Shown here: positions 1-7,389 of the stretch, piece by piece
Position numbering within the stretch: position 1 is the first letter of the stretch
Layout of the letters: each line of letters begins with the position of its first letter
Source of the DNA: JBKHJA01 sp046538375
GTDB lineage: Bacteria > Acidobacteriota > Aminicenantia > Aminicenantales > Aminicenantaceae
Direction: 5' to 3'
DNA: 15,050 nucleotides
NCBI GenBank assembly: GCA_046538375.1
Contig: JBKHJA010000064.1
Location: forward strand, 1-15,050
Made by a program: the position numbers and the translations under genes
Notes under the pieces: generated by a model
What the model was told of the DNA's origin: nothing
The model's input: the letters and a program-made list of their open reading frames with translations, nothing else
The model's database searches: none

Positions 1-255
1 CCAGCCAAAGAGTCCCCTTTCGAATGCGGGAGTCCCTACCTTCAGGAAGGGATAAATCCGGTCCCCATCAAGTTCTATCTGGTGGCTTTCCTATTCCTCC
101 TTTTTGACATCGAAGTTGTCTTTTTCTTCCCCTGGGCTCTTATTTTCAGAGAGATGGGAACAACAGCGCTAATAGTCATGTTTGCCTACATCCTGGTTAT
201 CGCGGTTGGCTTTTTATATGCCTGGAAAAAAGGGGCTTTTCAATGGGAACGATGA
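1..255 (+). CDS. nuoA: NADH-quinone oxidoreductase subunit A (NuoA), 5'-truncated by window edge
   Basis: Small membrane subunit of complex I, at the junction between the membrane arm and the quinone-binding arm. Reading frame 1 is open from the first base and gives 84 residues ending in TGA at 253-255. The start lies before the window. Visible family hallmarks are the conserved loop with the E-S-P-F-E-C-G cysteine motif at residues 4-10 of the fragment and the acidic F-D-I-E-V motif (about residues 35-39) at the start of the second membrane helix. A third helix follows (about residues 56-74) and the C-terminus is K/W/E-rich. Only helix 1 and the extreme N-terminus are missing. It is the first visible gene of a nuoABCDEFGHI run, with nuoB starting 29 bp downstream. 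Identification is firm; whether it is the first gene of the operon cannot be seen. Confidence 0.93.
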   Translation, partial: PAKESPFECGSPYLQEGINPVPIKFYLVAFLFLLFDIEVVFFFPWALIFREMGTTALIVMFAYILVIAVGFLYAWKKGAFQWER

Positions 256-284
256 GCAGGAGCTTTTAAAGAAAGGGCTTTATC

Positions 285-758
285 ATGGAAGGTGGATTCA
301 TCACCACAAAATTCAATCACATATTAGGATGGGCCCGAAAATTTTCCCTTTTTCATTATCCCTATGTCACAGCCTGCTGCGGAATGGAATACATGTCAGC
401 AGCCTGCGCCCATTTCGACATAGACCGATTCGGTGCCGGATGGACTCGGTTTTCACCCCGTCAATCTGACATGCTGCTGGTGGTAGGCACCATCACTCAG
501 AAACTGGCCCCTGTTCTTAAAACTGTTTATGACCAGATGACAGAGCCCAAATGGGTGGTGGCCTTTGGGACCTGTGCGGTGAGTGGGGGCATTTACGACA
601 ATTATGCGGTGGTTCAAGGGATTGACCGCATCATTCCTGTAGATATTTACGTCCCAGGGTGTCCACCCCGTCCAGAAACTGTCCTTGATGGCCTGGTGAA
701 GCTTCAGGAAAGAATTCAAAATCAAGAGCAAGAGTGGAGATGGAAAAGAATAAAATAA
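285..758 (+). CDS. nuoB: NADH-quinone oxidoreductase subunit B (NuoB)
   Basis: Complex I subunit that carries the terminal [4Fe-4S] cluster N2, which passes electrons to quinone. The 157-residue product has all four N2 ligands: the adjacent pair C31-C32 in T-A-C-C-G-M-E, C97 in F-G-T-C-A, and C126 in V-P-G-C-P-P-R-P. Spacing from the second cysteine is 65 and 94 residues, as in the family (E. coli C64, C129, C158). The length is typical for a NuoB without N-terminal extension. The start ATG at 285 has a weak purine-rich site (gaaaggg, 271-277) 7 bp upstream. The 3' end overlaps nuoC by about 19-25 bp. Confidence 0.97.
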   Translation: MEGGFITTKFNHILGWARKFSLFHYPYVTACCGMEYMSAACAHFDIDRFGAGWTRFSPRQSDMLLVVGTITQKLAPVLKTVYDQMTEPKWVVAFGTCAVSGGIYDNYAVVQGIDRIIPVDIYVPGCPPRPETVLDGLVKLQERIQNQEQEWRWKRIK

Positions 759-1219
759 TAGAGGATCTCCAGAAAAAATTCCCGGACAAAATAAAAAAGA
801 CCTGCATCGAATTTGGGGACCAAACCCTCATCATTGCCAAAGATTCTCTCCTTGATGTGGCTAAATTCCTGAAGAATAACCCCTATGCTTACACTATGCT
901 GCTGGATTTAACCTGTGTGGACTTTCCCCATCGCCAGGAACGCTTTCAGATGGTCTATCATCTCTTCTCTCTCCAGAACAACCATCGTTTGAGAATCAAG
1001 ATTGATATCCAACAGAAAGATCTCACCATTGATTCTTTAACCTCTCTTTGGAAAAACGCCAACTGGTTGGAGAGAGAAGTTTTCGATATGTTCGGAATTC
1101 GGTTTAACCGCCATCCGGACATGAGACGGATATTCATGTATGACGGATTCGATGGTTATCCATTACGAAAGGATTATCCTCTGCGGAAACGTCAACCCCG
1201 GATAAAATTCAGAAAGTAA
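740..1219 (+). CDS. nuoC: NADH-quinone oxidoreductase subunit C (NuoC)
   Basis: Peripheral-arm subunit (30-kDa family) that packs against NuoD and has no cofactor. The product of about 159 residues has the family signature near its C-terminus: W-L-E-R-E-V-F-D-M-F-G-I-R-F, then H-P-D-M-R-R-I, then G-Y-P-L-R-K-D-Y-P-L. The start is ambiguous. ATG at 740 is preferred, but an in-frame GTG at 734 would add two residues. Neither has a well-spaced Shine-Dalgarno: GGAG abuts the ATG directly. Translation probably relies on coupling to nuoB, whose end it overlaps. The stop is followed by one base and then the nuoD ATG. NuoC and NuoD are separate proteins here, not the fused NuoCD of enterobacteria. 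Confidence 0.95.
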   Translation: MEKNKIIEDLQKKFPDKIKKTCIEFGDQTLIIAKDSLLDVAKFLKNNPYAYTMLLDLTCVDFPHRQERFQMVYHLFSLQNNHRLRIKIDIQQKDLTIDSLTSLWKNANWLEREVFDMFGIRFNRHPDMRRIFMYDGFDGYPLRKDYPLRKRQPRIKFRK

Positions 1220-1220
1220 G

Positions 1221-2552
1221 ATGACCACAAGAATTCAAAAGGAAGCAAACAAAGAAAACCTCCTTATCAACATGGGTCCTTCTCATCCCGCCATGCACGG
1301 GACCATCCGCATCATGCTTGAATTGGACTCAGAAAAAGTCATCAATTCAGAAGTGGAGGTGGGCTACCTGCACCGGGGCTTCGAGAAAACTTGCGAAAAC
1401 AGGACCTATTTCAATCTGCTTCCCTACACCGATAGGTTGAACTACGTTTCTCCTCTGATAAACAATGTGGGCTATGTGATGACCCTGGAGAAGATACTGG
1501 GCATAGAAGTGCCCGAACGGGCTCAATACATTCGGGTCATCATGAGCGAACTCTCCCGCATCTCTGATCATCTGACCTGTCTGGCAGCTATGGCCATGGA
1601 GTGCGGAGCTTTCACAGTGTTCCTGTACAATATAAAGGCCAGAGAATTCATCTGGGATGTCATTGAACGCACCACTGGTGCCCGCATGACCACTTCCTAT
1701 ATCCGAATCGGTGGAGTGAAAGCCGATATGCATCCTGATTGGAGAGAGGATCTGAACAAGGCTATCAGAGAAACACGAAAAGTTTTGAAAGATGTGCATG
1801 GTCTTTTGGACAAAAATAAAATTTTCCTCAACAGAACCCGGGATATCGCTGTCGTATCCCCAGAAACAGCTATCAACTACGGCTGGACAGGTCCATGTCT
1901 CCGCTCTACAGGAGTTTATTATGACGTTCGCAAAGCTCATCCTTATCTGATCTACGACCAGGTGGATTTCGAAGTTCCTTTGGGGGAGAAAGGTGACAAC
2001 TACGACAGATACTTGGTCCGTATGAAAGAGATGGAACAAAGTCTGCGCATTGTTGAGCAGGCCATGGAGAAGATTCCAAAATCATCTTCCCCCACTCAGC
2101 TGAAAGCCAAAGGAATAGAACCGGCTGAAGCCATCAAGGCTTCCCGGACAAAAAGAGTAAAGGAAAATATCAAACTTTCGCCAAATCTTGAAGGCTCAGA
2201 GGAGCAAACATATGATCAAATCCTTACCTCTGAGAAAAAATATATCGTTCCGCCTAAAGAAGAGACTTATACTTCTATCGAAGGCCTGATCAATCACTTT
2301 AAATTTTTCATGAAAGGACATGGTATCAGACCCCCAAAGGGAGAAGTTTATTTTTCTGTTGAAGGAGGGAATGGTGAATTGGGTTATTATATGGTCTCTG
2401 ATGGTACGGATAAGCCTTACCGCCTCCATCTTCGAGCTCCCTGTTTCCACATCGTTTCCGCCATGGAAGAGATGATACAAGGACATTATGTGGCTGATAT
2501 CATTCCCACTTTCGGTTCTTTGAATATGATTGGGGGAGAGCTGGACCGATGA
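1221..2552 (+). CDS. nuoD: NADH-quinone oxidoreductase subunit D (NuoD) with an internal insertion
   Basis: The 49-kDa-type subunit of complex I, forming the quinone pocket with NuoB; related to hydrogenase large subunits. Recognisable blocks are N-M-G-P-S-H-P-A-M-H-G-T (residues 17-28), G-Y-L-H-R-G-F-E-K, L-P-Y-T-D-R-L-N-Y, S-E-L-S-R-I-S-D-H-L and the C-terminal G-E-L-D-R ending. The conserved His and Tyr residues near the quinone head (H-P-A-M-H, Y-T-D-R) are present. The protein is 443 residues, longer than the roughly 400 usual for a stand-alone NuoD. The excess lies between P286 and P344, where a Lys/Glu/Ser-rich linker of 57 residues replaces a segment that is about 14 residues in Thermus or E. 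coli. The stop overlaps the nuoE start in ATGA (2549-2552). Confidence 0.96.
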   Translation: MTTRIQKEANKENLLINMGPSHPAMHGTIRIMLELDSEKVINSEVEVGYLHRGFEKTCENRTYFNLLPYTDRLNYVSPLINNVGYVMTLEKILGIEVPERAQYIRVIMSELSRISDHLTCLAAMAMECGAFTVFLYNIKAREFIWDVIERTTGARMTTSYIRIGGVKADMHPDWREDLNKAIRETRKVLKDVHGLLDKNKIFLNRTRDIAVVSPETAINYGWTGPCLRSTGVYYDVRKAHPYLIYDQVDFEVPLGEKGDNYDRYLVRMKEMEQSLRIVEQAMEKIPKSSSPTQLKAKGIEPAEAIKASRTKRVKENIKLSPNLEGSEEQTYDQILTSEKKYIVPPKEETYTSIEGLINHFKFFMKGHGIRPPKGEVYFSVEGGNGELGYYMVSDGTDKPYRLHLRAPCFHIVSAMEEMIQGHYVADIIPTFGSLNMIGGELDR

Positions 2553-3022
2553 GCCCTGAACTTTCAGATCAAACAAAGAAAAAGATCGAAGAAATTCTCT
2601 CCCGCTATCCGAGAAAAGAAGCGGCCATCCTCCCTGTGCTTCATCTTGCCCAGAAGGAATTCGGGCATATCTCTCCTGAACAGGAAAAGCTGGTGGCTGA
2701 CCTGTTAAGCGTAAAGCCCATCAAAGTCAGAGAGGTGATGAGTTTTTACACCATGCTTCATCCTAAACCCATAGGAAAATATCATATTCAAATTTGCTCC
2801 AATTTGAGCTGTTCCCTCATGGGAGCATCTAAAATCATTGATTATCTGAGCCAGAAATTAGGAATAAAACCCGGAGAGACCACTCCTGACAGGAAATTCA
2901 CCCTGACGGAAGTGGAATGTATCGGTGCCTGTGAGCAGGCTCCGGCCATGATGGTCAATTTCGATTACTACGGCCATCTGGATGAAAAAAAAATCGATGA
3001 AATTCTGGATAAATTGGAATAA
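2549..3022 (+). CDS. nuoE: NADH-quinone oxidoreductase subunit E (NuoE)
   Basis: The 24-kDa thioredoxin-fold subunit of the NADH dehydrogenase module, holding [2Fe-2S] cluster N1a. The 157-residue product has an N-terminal helical bundle (residues 5-65), the M-S-F-Y-T-M motif at 64-69, and the four cluster ligands C83, C88, C124 and C128 (C-x4-C and C-x3-C, in C-S-N-L-S-C and C-I-G-A-C). Its start overlaps the nuoD stop by four bases, and nuoF begins 3 bp after its own stop. HoxE-like subunits of NAD-linked hydrogenases look similar, but the surrounding nuo genes make complex I the clear assignment. Confidence 0.96.
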   Translation: MSPELSDQTKKKIEEILSRYPRKEAAILPVLHLAQKEFGHISPEQEKLVADLLSVKPIKVREVMSFYTMLHPKPIGKYHIQICSNLSCSLMGASKIIDYLSQKLGIKPGETTPDRKFTLTEVECIGACEQAPAMMVNFDYYGHLDEKKIDEILDKLE

Positions 3023-3025
3023 AAA

Positions 3026-4273
3026 GTGGAAGAAAAGCTGTTAATCAAGCATTTCCATCTCAAGAATTCATACATGATCGATGTCTATCTCAAACACCAA
3101 GGCTACCAAGCTGTCCGCAGAGCTCTCAAAGAGATGACCCCAGAAGAAATCCTGGAACAGGTGAAAAAAGCCAACCTAAGAGGTCGGGGAGGAGCTGGTT
3201 TTCCTGCAGGAGTGAAATGGGGGTTTGTTCCTCAAGATGTGGATAAGCCCAAATATCTCTGTGTCAACGCCGATGAAGGCGAACCAGGAACCTTCAAGGA
3301 CCGCTATATCATGACTCATGATCCTCATCTGCTTTTAGAAGGAATCATCATCACTTCATTTTGTGTGGGTATAAACACGGCTTACATCTATATTCGAGGC
3401 GAGTATGAACACATCGCTCAAAGACTGGAGCAGGCAATCAGCCAAGCCCACCAGAAGGGATTTGTAGGAAAAAACATCTTGGACACAGGTTTCAACCTGG
3501 ATGTTTTTGTGCATCGAGGAGCTGGAGCCTACATCTGTGGGGAGGAAACAGCCCTCCTGGAATCTCTGGAAGGAAAGCGGGGTTATCCCCGGCTCAAGCC
3601 TCCTTTTCCTGCTGCTGTGGGCCTTTTTCAATGTCCCACTGTCATCAACAACGTAGAGACTCTCTCCAACATTCCTCACATCATAAACAACGGGGCAGAG
3701 TGGTTCTGCGAAAAGGGCTTGCCCAAGGACGGAGGGACAAGAATTTTTGCGGTGAGCGGGATGGTGAAAAAACCCGGCATCTACGAGTGCCCCCTAGGAA
3801 CCAACCTCAAGGACATCATTTTCAAACAGGCGGGGGGCATGAAGGAAGGGAAAAAGCTCAAAGCAGTGATTCCTGGTGGGTTGTCCGCTCCTGTCCTCAA
3901 AGCAGAGGAGATAGACATCCCCATGGATTTCGACTCCCTGGCGGAGGCGGACTCCATGCTGGGGTCAGCAGCCATCATGGTTATCGATGAACACACCTCC
4001 ATGATCGATGTTTTGAAAGTGGTCACCAAGTTTTATTCCCACGAATCGTGCGGCCAATGCACGCCTTGCCGAATAGGGAACTCATGGATCCATAAGATGG
4101 TGACCAGAATAGCTGAAGGAGAAGGAAAAGAAGGAGATGTGGATAATATCATCCGGCTGGCCTCTAACATGCTGGAAAAGACTCTCTGCCCTTTAGGTGA
4201 TGCAGCAGCCATGCCCATTCTTTCTATCTGTCGTAAATTCAGGGAAGAGATTGAATCCGCCATATCCAAGTGA
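3026..4273 (+). CDS. nuoF: NADH-quinone oxidoreductase subunit F (NuoF), NADH- and FMN-binding
   Basis: The 51-kDa subunit that oxidises NADH via FMN and passes electrons to [4Fe-4S] cluster N3. The product is 415 residues, close to the normal length for a NuoF without N-terminal thioredoxin-like extension. The glycine-rich flavin/NADH loop G-R-G-G-A-G-F-P-A-G is at residues 53-62, N-A-D-E-G-E-P-G at 81-88, and G-A-Y-I-C-G-E-E-T-A follows. Cluster N3 ligands are C342, C345, C348 (S-C-G-Q-C-T-P-C) and C388. The start is GTG at 3026, 3 bp after the nuoE stop, with a weak GGA seven bases upstream. No ATG is available before the conserved region except M17. The stop TGA overlaps an in-frame GTG of nuoG. 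Confidence 0.97.
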   Translation: MEEKLLIKHFHLKNSYMIDVYLKHQGYQAVRRALKEMTPEEILEQVKKANLRGRGGAGFPAGVKWGFVPQDVDKPKYLCVNADEGEPGTFKDRYIMTHDPHLLLEGIIITSFCVGINTAYIYIRGEYEHIAQRLEQAISQAHQKGFVGKNILDTGFNLDVFVHRGAGAYICGEETALLESLEGKRGYPRLKPPFPAAVGLFQCPTVINNVETLSNIPHIINNGAEWFCEKGLPKDGGTRIFAVSGMVKKPGIYECPLGTNLKDIIFKQAGGMKEGKKLKAVIPGGLSAPVLKAEEIDIPMDFDSLAEADSMLGSAAIMVIDEHTSMIDVLKVVTKFYSHESCGQCTPCRIGNSWIHKMVTRIAEGEGKEGDVDNIIRLASNMLEKTLCPLGDAAAMPILSICRKFREEIESAISK

Positions 4274-4287
4274 GGCAAAAAAGCAAC

Positions 4288-5844
4288 ATGGTGAAGATTT
4301 TTATCGATGAACAGCCCGTAGAGGTTGAAGAAGGCACCACAGTGCTGGAAGCGGCCGAACAAGCAGGCATTCCCATTCCCCATTTTTGTTACCACCCTGC
4401 TTTTCCTCCTGAAGGAAGCTGCCGGATGTGCGTGGTGGAGATTGAAGGTCTTCCCAAGCTGGAACTTGCCTGCTCCACTCAAGTGAAAGAAGGCATGAAG
4501 GTTTCCACTCAAAGTGAAAAAGTCATCCAAGCTCGAAAAGGAGTGCTGGAATTTCTGCTGGCCGAACATCCTATGGATTGTCCTATCTGCGATAAAGCAG
4601 GCGAATGCAAACTCCAAGATTATTATGAACAGTACGGCCTGTTTGAGAGCCAGTTTGATGAATACAAAGAAAAAAGAGATAAAAAAGTAAAAATTGGAAA
4701 AAACCTCATTCTGGATCAGGAAAGATGCATCCTCTGCACCCGCTGTGTAAGGTTCCTGAGAGAGATGACCAAAACCCAGGAATTGGGAATTTTTAACCGG
4801 GGAGTCCGCTCGGTCGTTGACATCTATGAGGATGCCCCCGTAGACAACAATTACACCGGCAATCTGGCGGAAATATGCCCGGTGGGAGCCATCACTGACT
4901 CTGATTTCAGGTTCAAAACACGAACCTGGTTTTTAAACCAAGGAGAATCCATCTGTCCCCTATGCAGTAGGGGATGCAATATTTTTGTGGAATACCATGG
5001 AGGCTTTCCGCGTTTCTCCCTGCCTAAAAGAGTATACAGGATCAAGCCTAGAGAAAATCACCATGTCAACGGGTTCTGGATCTGCGATCGCGGCCGCTAC
5101 GGTTATCCTTATATCGACCAGAATCGCCTGGATCAAATAACCGTTTCCAATTCCGCTCCATCAGAAAATCTCACTTGGGAAAATATCATTCCTCTGATTT
5201 CCCAAAGATTAAAAAGGCTCTATCACATGAAAAGAGGGTCCCGGATAGCCCTCATCCTCAATACTTGTCTTTCCAACGAAGAGCTTTTTCTGATCCATAA
5301 GATCTTTCATGTTGACCAGAATGTTGAAAAAATATTCTTTGCCGACCCCCCTGATGAAGCTGAAGACGGCTTTTTGTTGACCCCAGAACGCACTCCCAAC
5401 AAAAAAGGAGCCAAAGAAATTGGTTTTGATTACAAGCCCGTAGACCTCGAGGCTCTGGCCCATGGAACGCAATTCCTTATGGTGTTCGGTTCTCATCTTT
5501 CCCATCAGCACGGCCTGGCAGAAGTCAAGTCGTCTTTGGACAAGATCGAGACAAAGATCCTTTTTACATCCCACGCCAATCAATGGAATGACATTTTCGA
5601 TATGGTTCTGCCTACCGCCTTGATTCCTGAGAAAGAAGGGTCATTGACCAATTTCCAGGGCAAAATCCAGAGTTTTCCGCTGGCGTTAGAGCCCTTGGGA
5701 AAGAGCCAGCCAGAATGGAAAATAATGGTTGATTTGGCCAAAAATTTGGGACTGAATTTTAAATACTACAGGCAGTTCACTTCCCCTCAGGCCGTCATGC
5801 AGGCCATGAGAGGAGAAATTGGCTTTTTCGGGAAAACAAAGTGA
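4288..5844 (+). CDS. nuoG: NADH-quinone oxidoreductase subunit G (NuoG), short form
   Basis: The 75-kDa-type subunit carrying the electron wire of the NADH module. Numbering from ATG 4288, the 518-residue product has an N-terminal ferredoxin domain with [2Fe-2S] N1b ligands C34, C45, C48 and C62. It then has the N5 motif H94, C98, C101, C107 (H-x3-C-x2-C-x5-C) and a C147-x2-C150-x2-C153 plus C197 set. A further C223-x2-C226-x3-C230 ... C266 set matches the N7 site of bacterial NuoG. The molybdopterin-oxidoreductase-like C-terminal part is only about 250 residues, against about 500 or more in Thermus and E. coli. It still ends with V-L-P-T-A-L-I-P-E-K-E-G-S-L-T-N, typical of that domain. ATG 4288 is preferred (GAGG 12 bp upstream, start M-V-K-I-F-I-D). 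GTG 4270, overlapping the nuoF stop, would add six residues. Confidence 0.94.
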   Translation: MVKIFIDEQPVEVEEGTTVLEAAEQAGIPIPHFCYHPAFPPEGSCRMCVVEIEGLPKLELACSTQVKEGMKVSTQSEKVIQARKGVLEFLLAEHPMDCPICDKAGECKLQDYYEQYGLFESQFDEYKEKRDKKVKIGKNLILDQERCILCTRCVRFLREMTKTQELGIFNRGVRSVVDIYEDAPVDNNYTGNLAEICPVGAITDSDFRFKTRTWFLNQGESICPLCSRGCNIFVEYHGGFPRFSLPKRVYRIKPRENHHVNGFWICDRGRYGYPYIDQNRLDQITVSNSAPSENLTWENIIPLISQRLKRLYHMKRGSRIALILNTCLSNEELFLIHKIFHVDQNVEKIFFADPPDEAEDGFLLTPERTPNKKGAKEIGFDYKPVDLEALAHGTQFLMVFGSHLSHQHGLAEVKSSLDKIETKILFTSHANQWNDIFDMVLPTALIPEKEGSLTNFQGKIQSFPLALEPLGKSQPEWKIMVDLAKNLGLNFKYYRQFTSPQAVMQAMRGEIGFFGKTK

Positions 5845-6914
5845 TTGAAATATTAATCGTGTTCATCAAAATCGTTTTTGCTCTGGTCTGGTTTTTAACC
5901 TTGACTCTTTATCTGACATGGGTGGAAAGAAAAGAAAGTGCTGTTTTACAGGATCGAATAGGGGCCAACAGAGCCTCTATTTTGGGGATCCGGATCATCG
6001 GACTTTTCCAGCCCTTCGCCGACGCCATAAAGATGATCTTCAAGGAAGATTTCACCCCTTCTTTTTCTAAAAGATTTCTGCACAATTTGGCTCCTTTTGT
6101 ATCTTTCTTCTTCGTGGCCATCACCATTTCAGCCATCCCCTTCGGTGATTTTGTGCGCATCGGCGGTAAGATCATAAATCTTCAGATACTGGATATCAAC
6201 GTGGGTCTCCTGTTCGTTCTGGCTATGCTGTCTCTTGGAATATACGGCATCATCATCAGCGGCTGGTCTTCCAACAACAGGTTTGCTCTTATCGGCGGCC
6301 TCAGGGGAGCAGCCCAAATGATTTCTTACGAAGTGGCCTTGGGTCTCTCCCTGATAGGTCTGATCATGGTTTATCCCTCGCTCAAACTCTCCCAGATTGT
6401 CCATTTCCAGGGGGAATTGTTTTTTGGATTTATGCCTAAATGGGGAATATTTCTTCAGCCCCTGGGATTTTTGATTTTTCTGTTCGCTGCTCTGGCTGAA
6501 ACCAAAAGAGTTCCTTTTGACCTTCCAGAGGGGGAATCTGAAATCATCGGTTTTTTCGCCGAATACAGCGGCCTCAAATGGGGCCTGTTCATGATGACCG
6601 ATTTCATGGAGATCATTGTTGTTTCCTGTCTGCTTACCACTCTGTTTTTTGGAGGATGGCAGGTTCCCTGGTTGACCGCCACTGGTTTTCACTTTCCTTG
6701 GGGAGGAACCTGGCTGCTTCCCCATTGGGTGGTGGTGCTCTTCCAGGTGATTTCTTTCAACATCAAAGTCTTTTTCTTTTGCTGGCTCCAGGTGTTAATT
6801 CGCTGGACCTATCCCCGGTTCCGGTACGATCAAGTGATGGATATGGGATGGAAATTGCTTATTCCTTTGAGCTTAGTGAACATAGTGGGAACCGGGATCG
6901 TGATGAGCATCTGA
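5841..6914 (+). CDS. nuoH: NADH-quinone oxidoreductase subunit H (NuoH)
   Basis: Membrane subunit (ND1 family) at the junction of the two arms, forming part of the quinone tunnel. The 357-residue protein has about eight membrane helices. Family landmarks are W-V-E-R-K with Q-D-R-I-G-A-N-R in the first cytoplasmic loop (residues 27-45), G-L-F-Q-P-F-A-D-A-I-K, and the long cytoplasmic loop A-E-T-K-R-V-P-F-D-L-P-E-G-E-S-E followed by F-A-E-Y-S-G-L-K-W-G-L-F. The acidic residues lining the entry channel (E/D in that loop) are conserved. The length is typical. Translation starts at GTG 5841, which overlaps the nuoG stop as GTGA. The stop is followed by one base and then the nuoI ATG. Confidence 0.97.
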   Translation: MIEILIVFIKIVFALVWFLTLTLYLTWVERKESAVLQDRIGANRASILGIRIIGLFQPFADAIKMIFKEDFTPSFSKRFLHNLAPFVSFFFVAITISAIPFGDFVRIGGKIINLQILDINVGLLFVLAMLSLGIYGIIISGWSSNNRFALIGGLRGAAQMISYEVALGLSLIGLIMVYPSLKLSQIVHFQGELFFGFMPKWGIFLQPLGFLIFLFAALAETKRVPFDLPEGESEIIGFFAEYSGLKWGLFMMTDFMEIIVVSCLLTTLFFGGWQVPWLTATGFHFPWGGTWLLPHWVVVLFQVISFNIKVFFFCWLQVLIRWTYPRFRYDQVMDMGWKLLIPLSLVNIVGTGIVMSI

Positions 6915-6915
6915 A

Positions 6916-7389
6916 ATGATAAAAGCTATAAAATACTTTCTGGAAATCGTTCGGGGAAGTGCGATCACCGCCCGCCACTTTGTGGTGAATATGTTTTTCC
7001 ATATTCTGAAAGTGCTGGGCATAAAAACCAGAAGAAAAGGGGCGGTGACCATCCAGTACCCAGAAGAAAAAAAGGAGCTGTCTGCCAGGCATAGAAGTTT
7101 ACACCGGCTGCTGAAACGTGATGACGGCAAGCCGCGCTGCGTGGCTTGCATGTTGTGTGCGACGGTCTGCCCTTCTGAGTGCATCTATGTGGAGGCATCG
7201 GAAGATCCTGATCCAGAAATCCAGAAATATCCACAGAAATTCATCATCGATCTGAGCCGCTGCTGTTTCTGCGGCTTTTGTGTGGAAGCTTGTCCAGAAG
7301 ACGCTATCCGGATGGATACAGATCTTATCGAATTTTCCGAATATTCTCAAGAAAATCTGATTTATGATATAGAGAAACTCACCTCATGA
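6916..7389 (+). CDS. nuoI: NADH-quinone oxidoreductase subunit I (NuoI), 2x[4Fe-4S]
   Basis: Ferredoxin-like (TYKY) subunit with clusters N6a and N6b, linking NuoG to NuoB. The 157-residue product has an N-terminal amphipathic/hydrophobic segment (about residues 5-36) that usually lies on the membrane surface. Two C-x2-C-x2-C-x3-C-P motifs follow: C75, C78, C81, C85 and C116, C119, C122, C126. Length and layout are standard. The start ATG lies one base after the nuoH stop. The gene ends in ATGA (7386-7389), overlapping the start of the MBL hydrolase gene. In most bacteria nuoJ would come next; here it does not. Confidence 0.97.
   Translation: MIKAIKYFLEIVRGSAITARHFVVNMFFHILKVLGIKTRRKGAVTIQYPEEKKELSARHRSLHRLLKRDDGKPRCVACMLCATVCPSECIYVEASEDPDPEIQKYPQKFIIDLSRCCFCGFCVEACPEDAIRMDTDLIEFSEYSQENLIYDIEKLTS

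Noticed and set aside
1347..2039. Long minus-strand open frame (230 codons) inside nuoD
   Set aside because: It is antisense to a strongly conserved gene, its composition follows the reverse complement of nuoD codons, and it shows no motif or start signal.
2549..5844. nuoEFG as the diaphorase module of an NAD-linked hydrogenase or formate dehydrogenase
   Set aside because: The genes sit inside an uninterrupted nuoA-I series, no hydrogenase or formate dehydrogenase catalytic subunit is present, and NuoD lacks the hydrogenase nickel-binding cysteine pairs.
6129..6725. Minus-strand open frame (198 codons) inside nuoH
   Set aside because: It is antisense to nuoH, rich in Gln/Lys/Ser as expected from reversed hydrophobic codons, and resembles no family.
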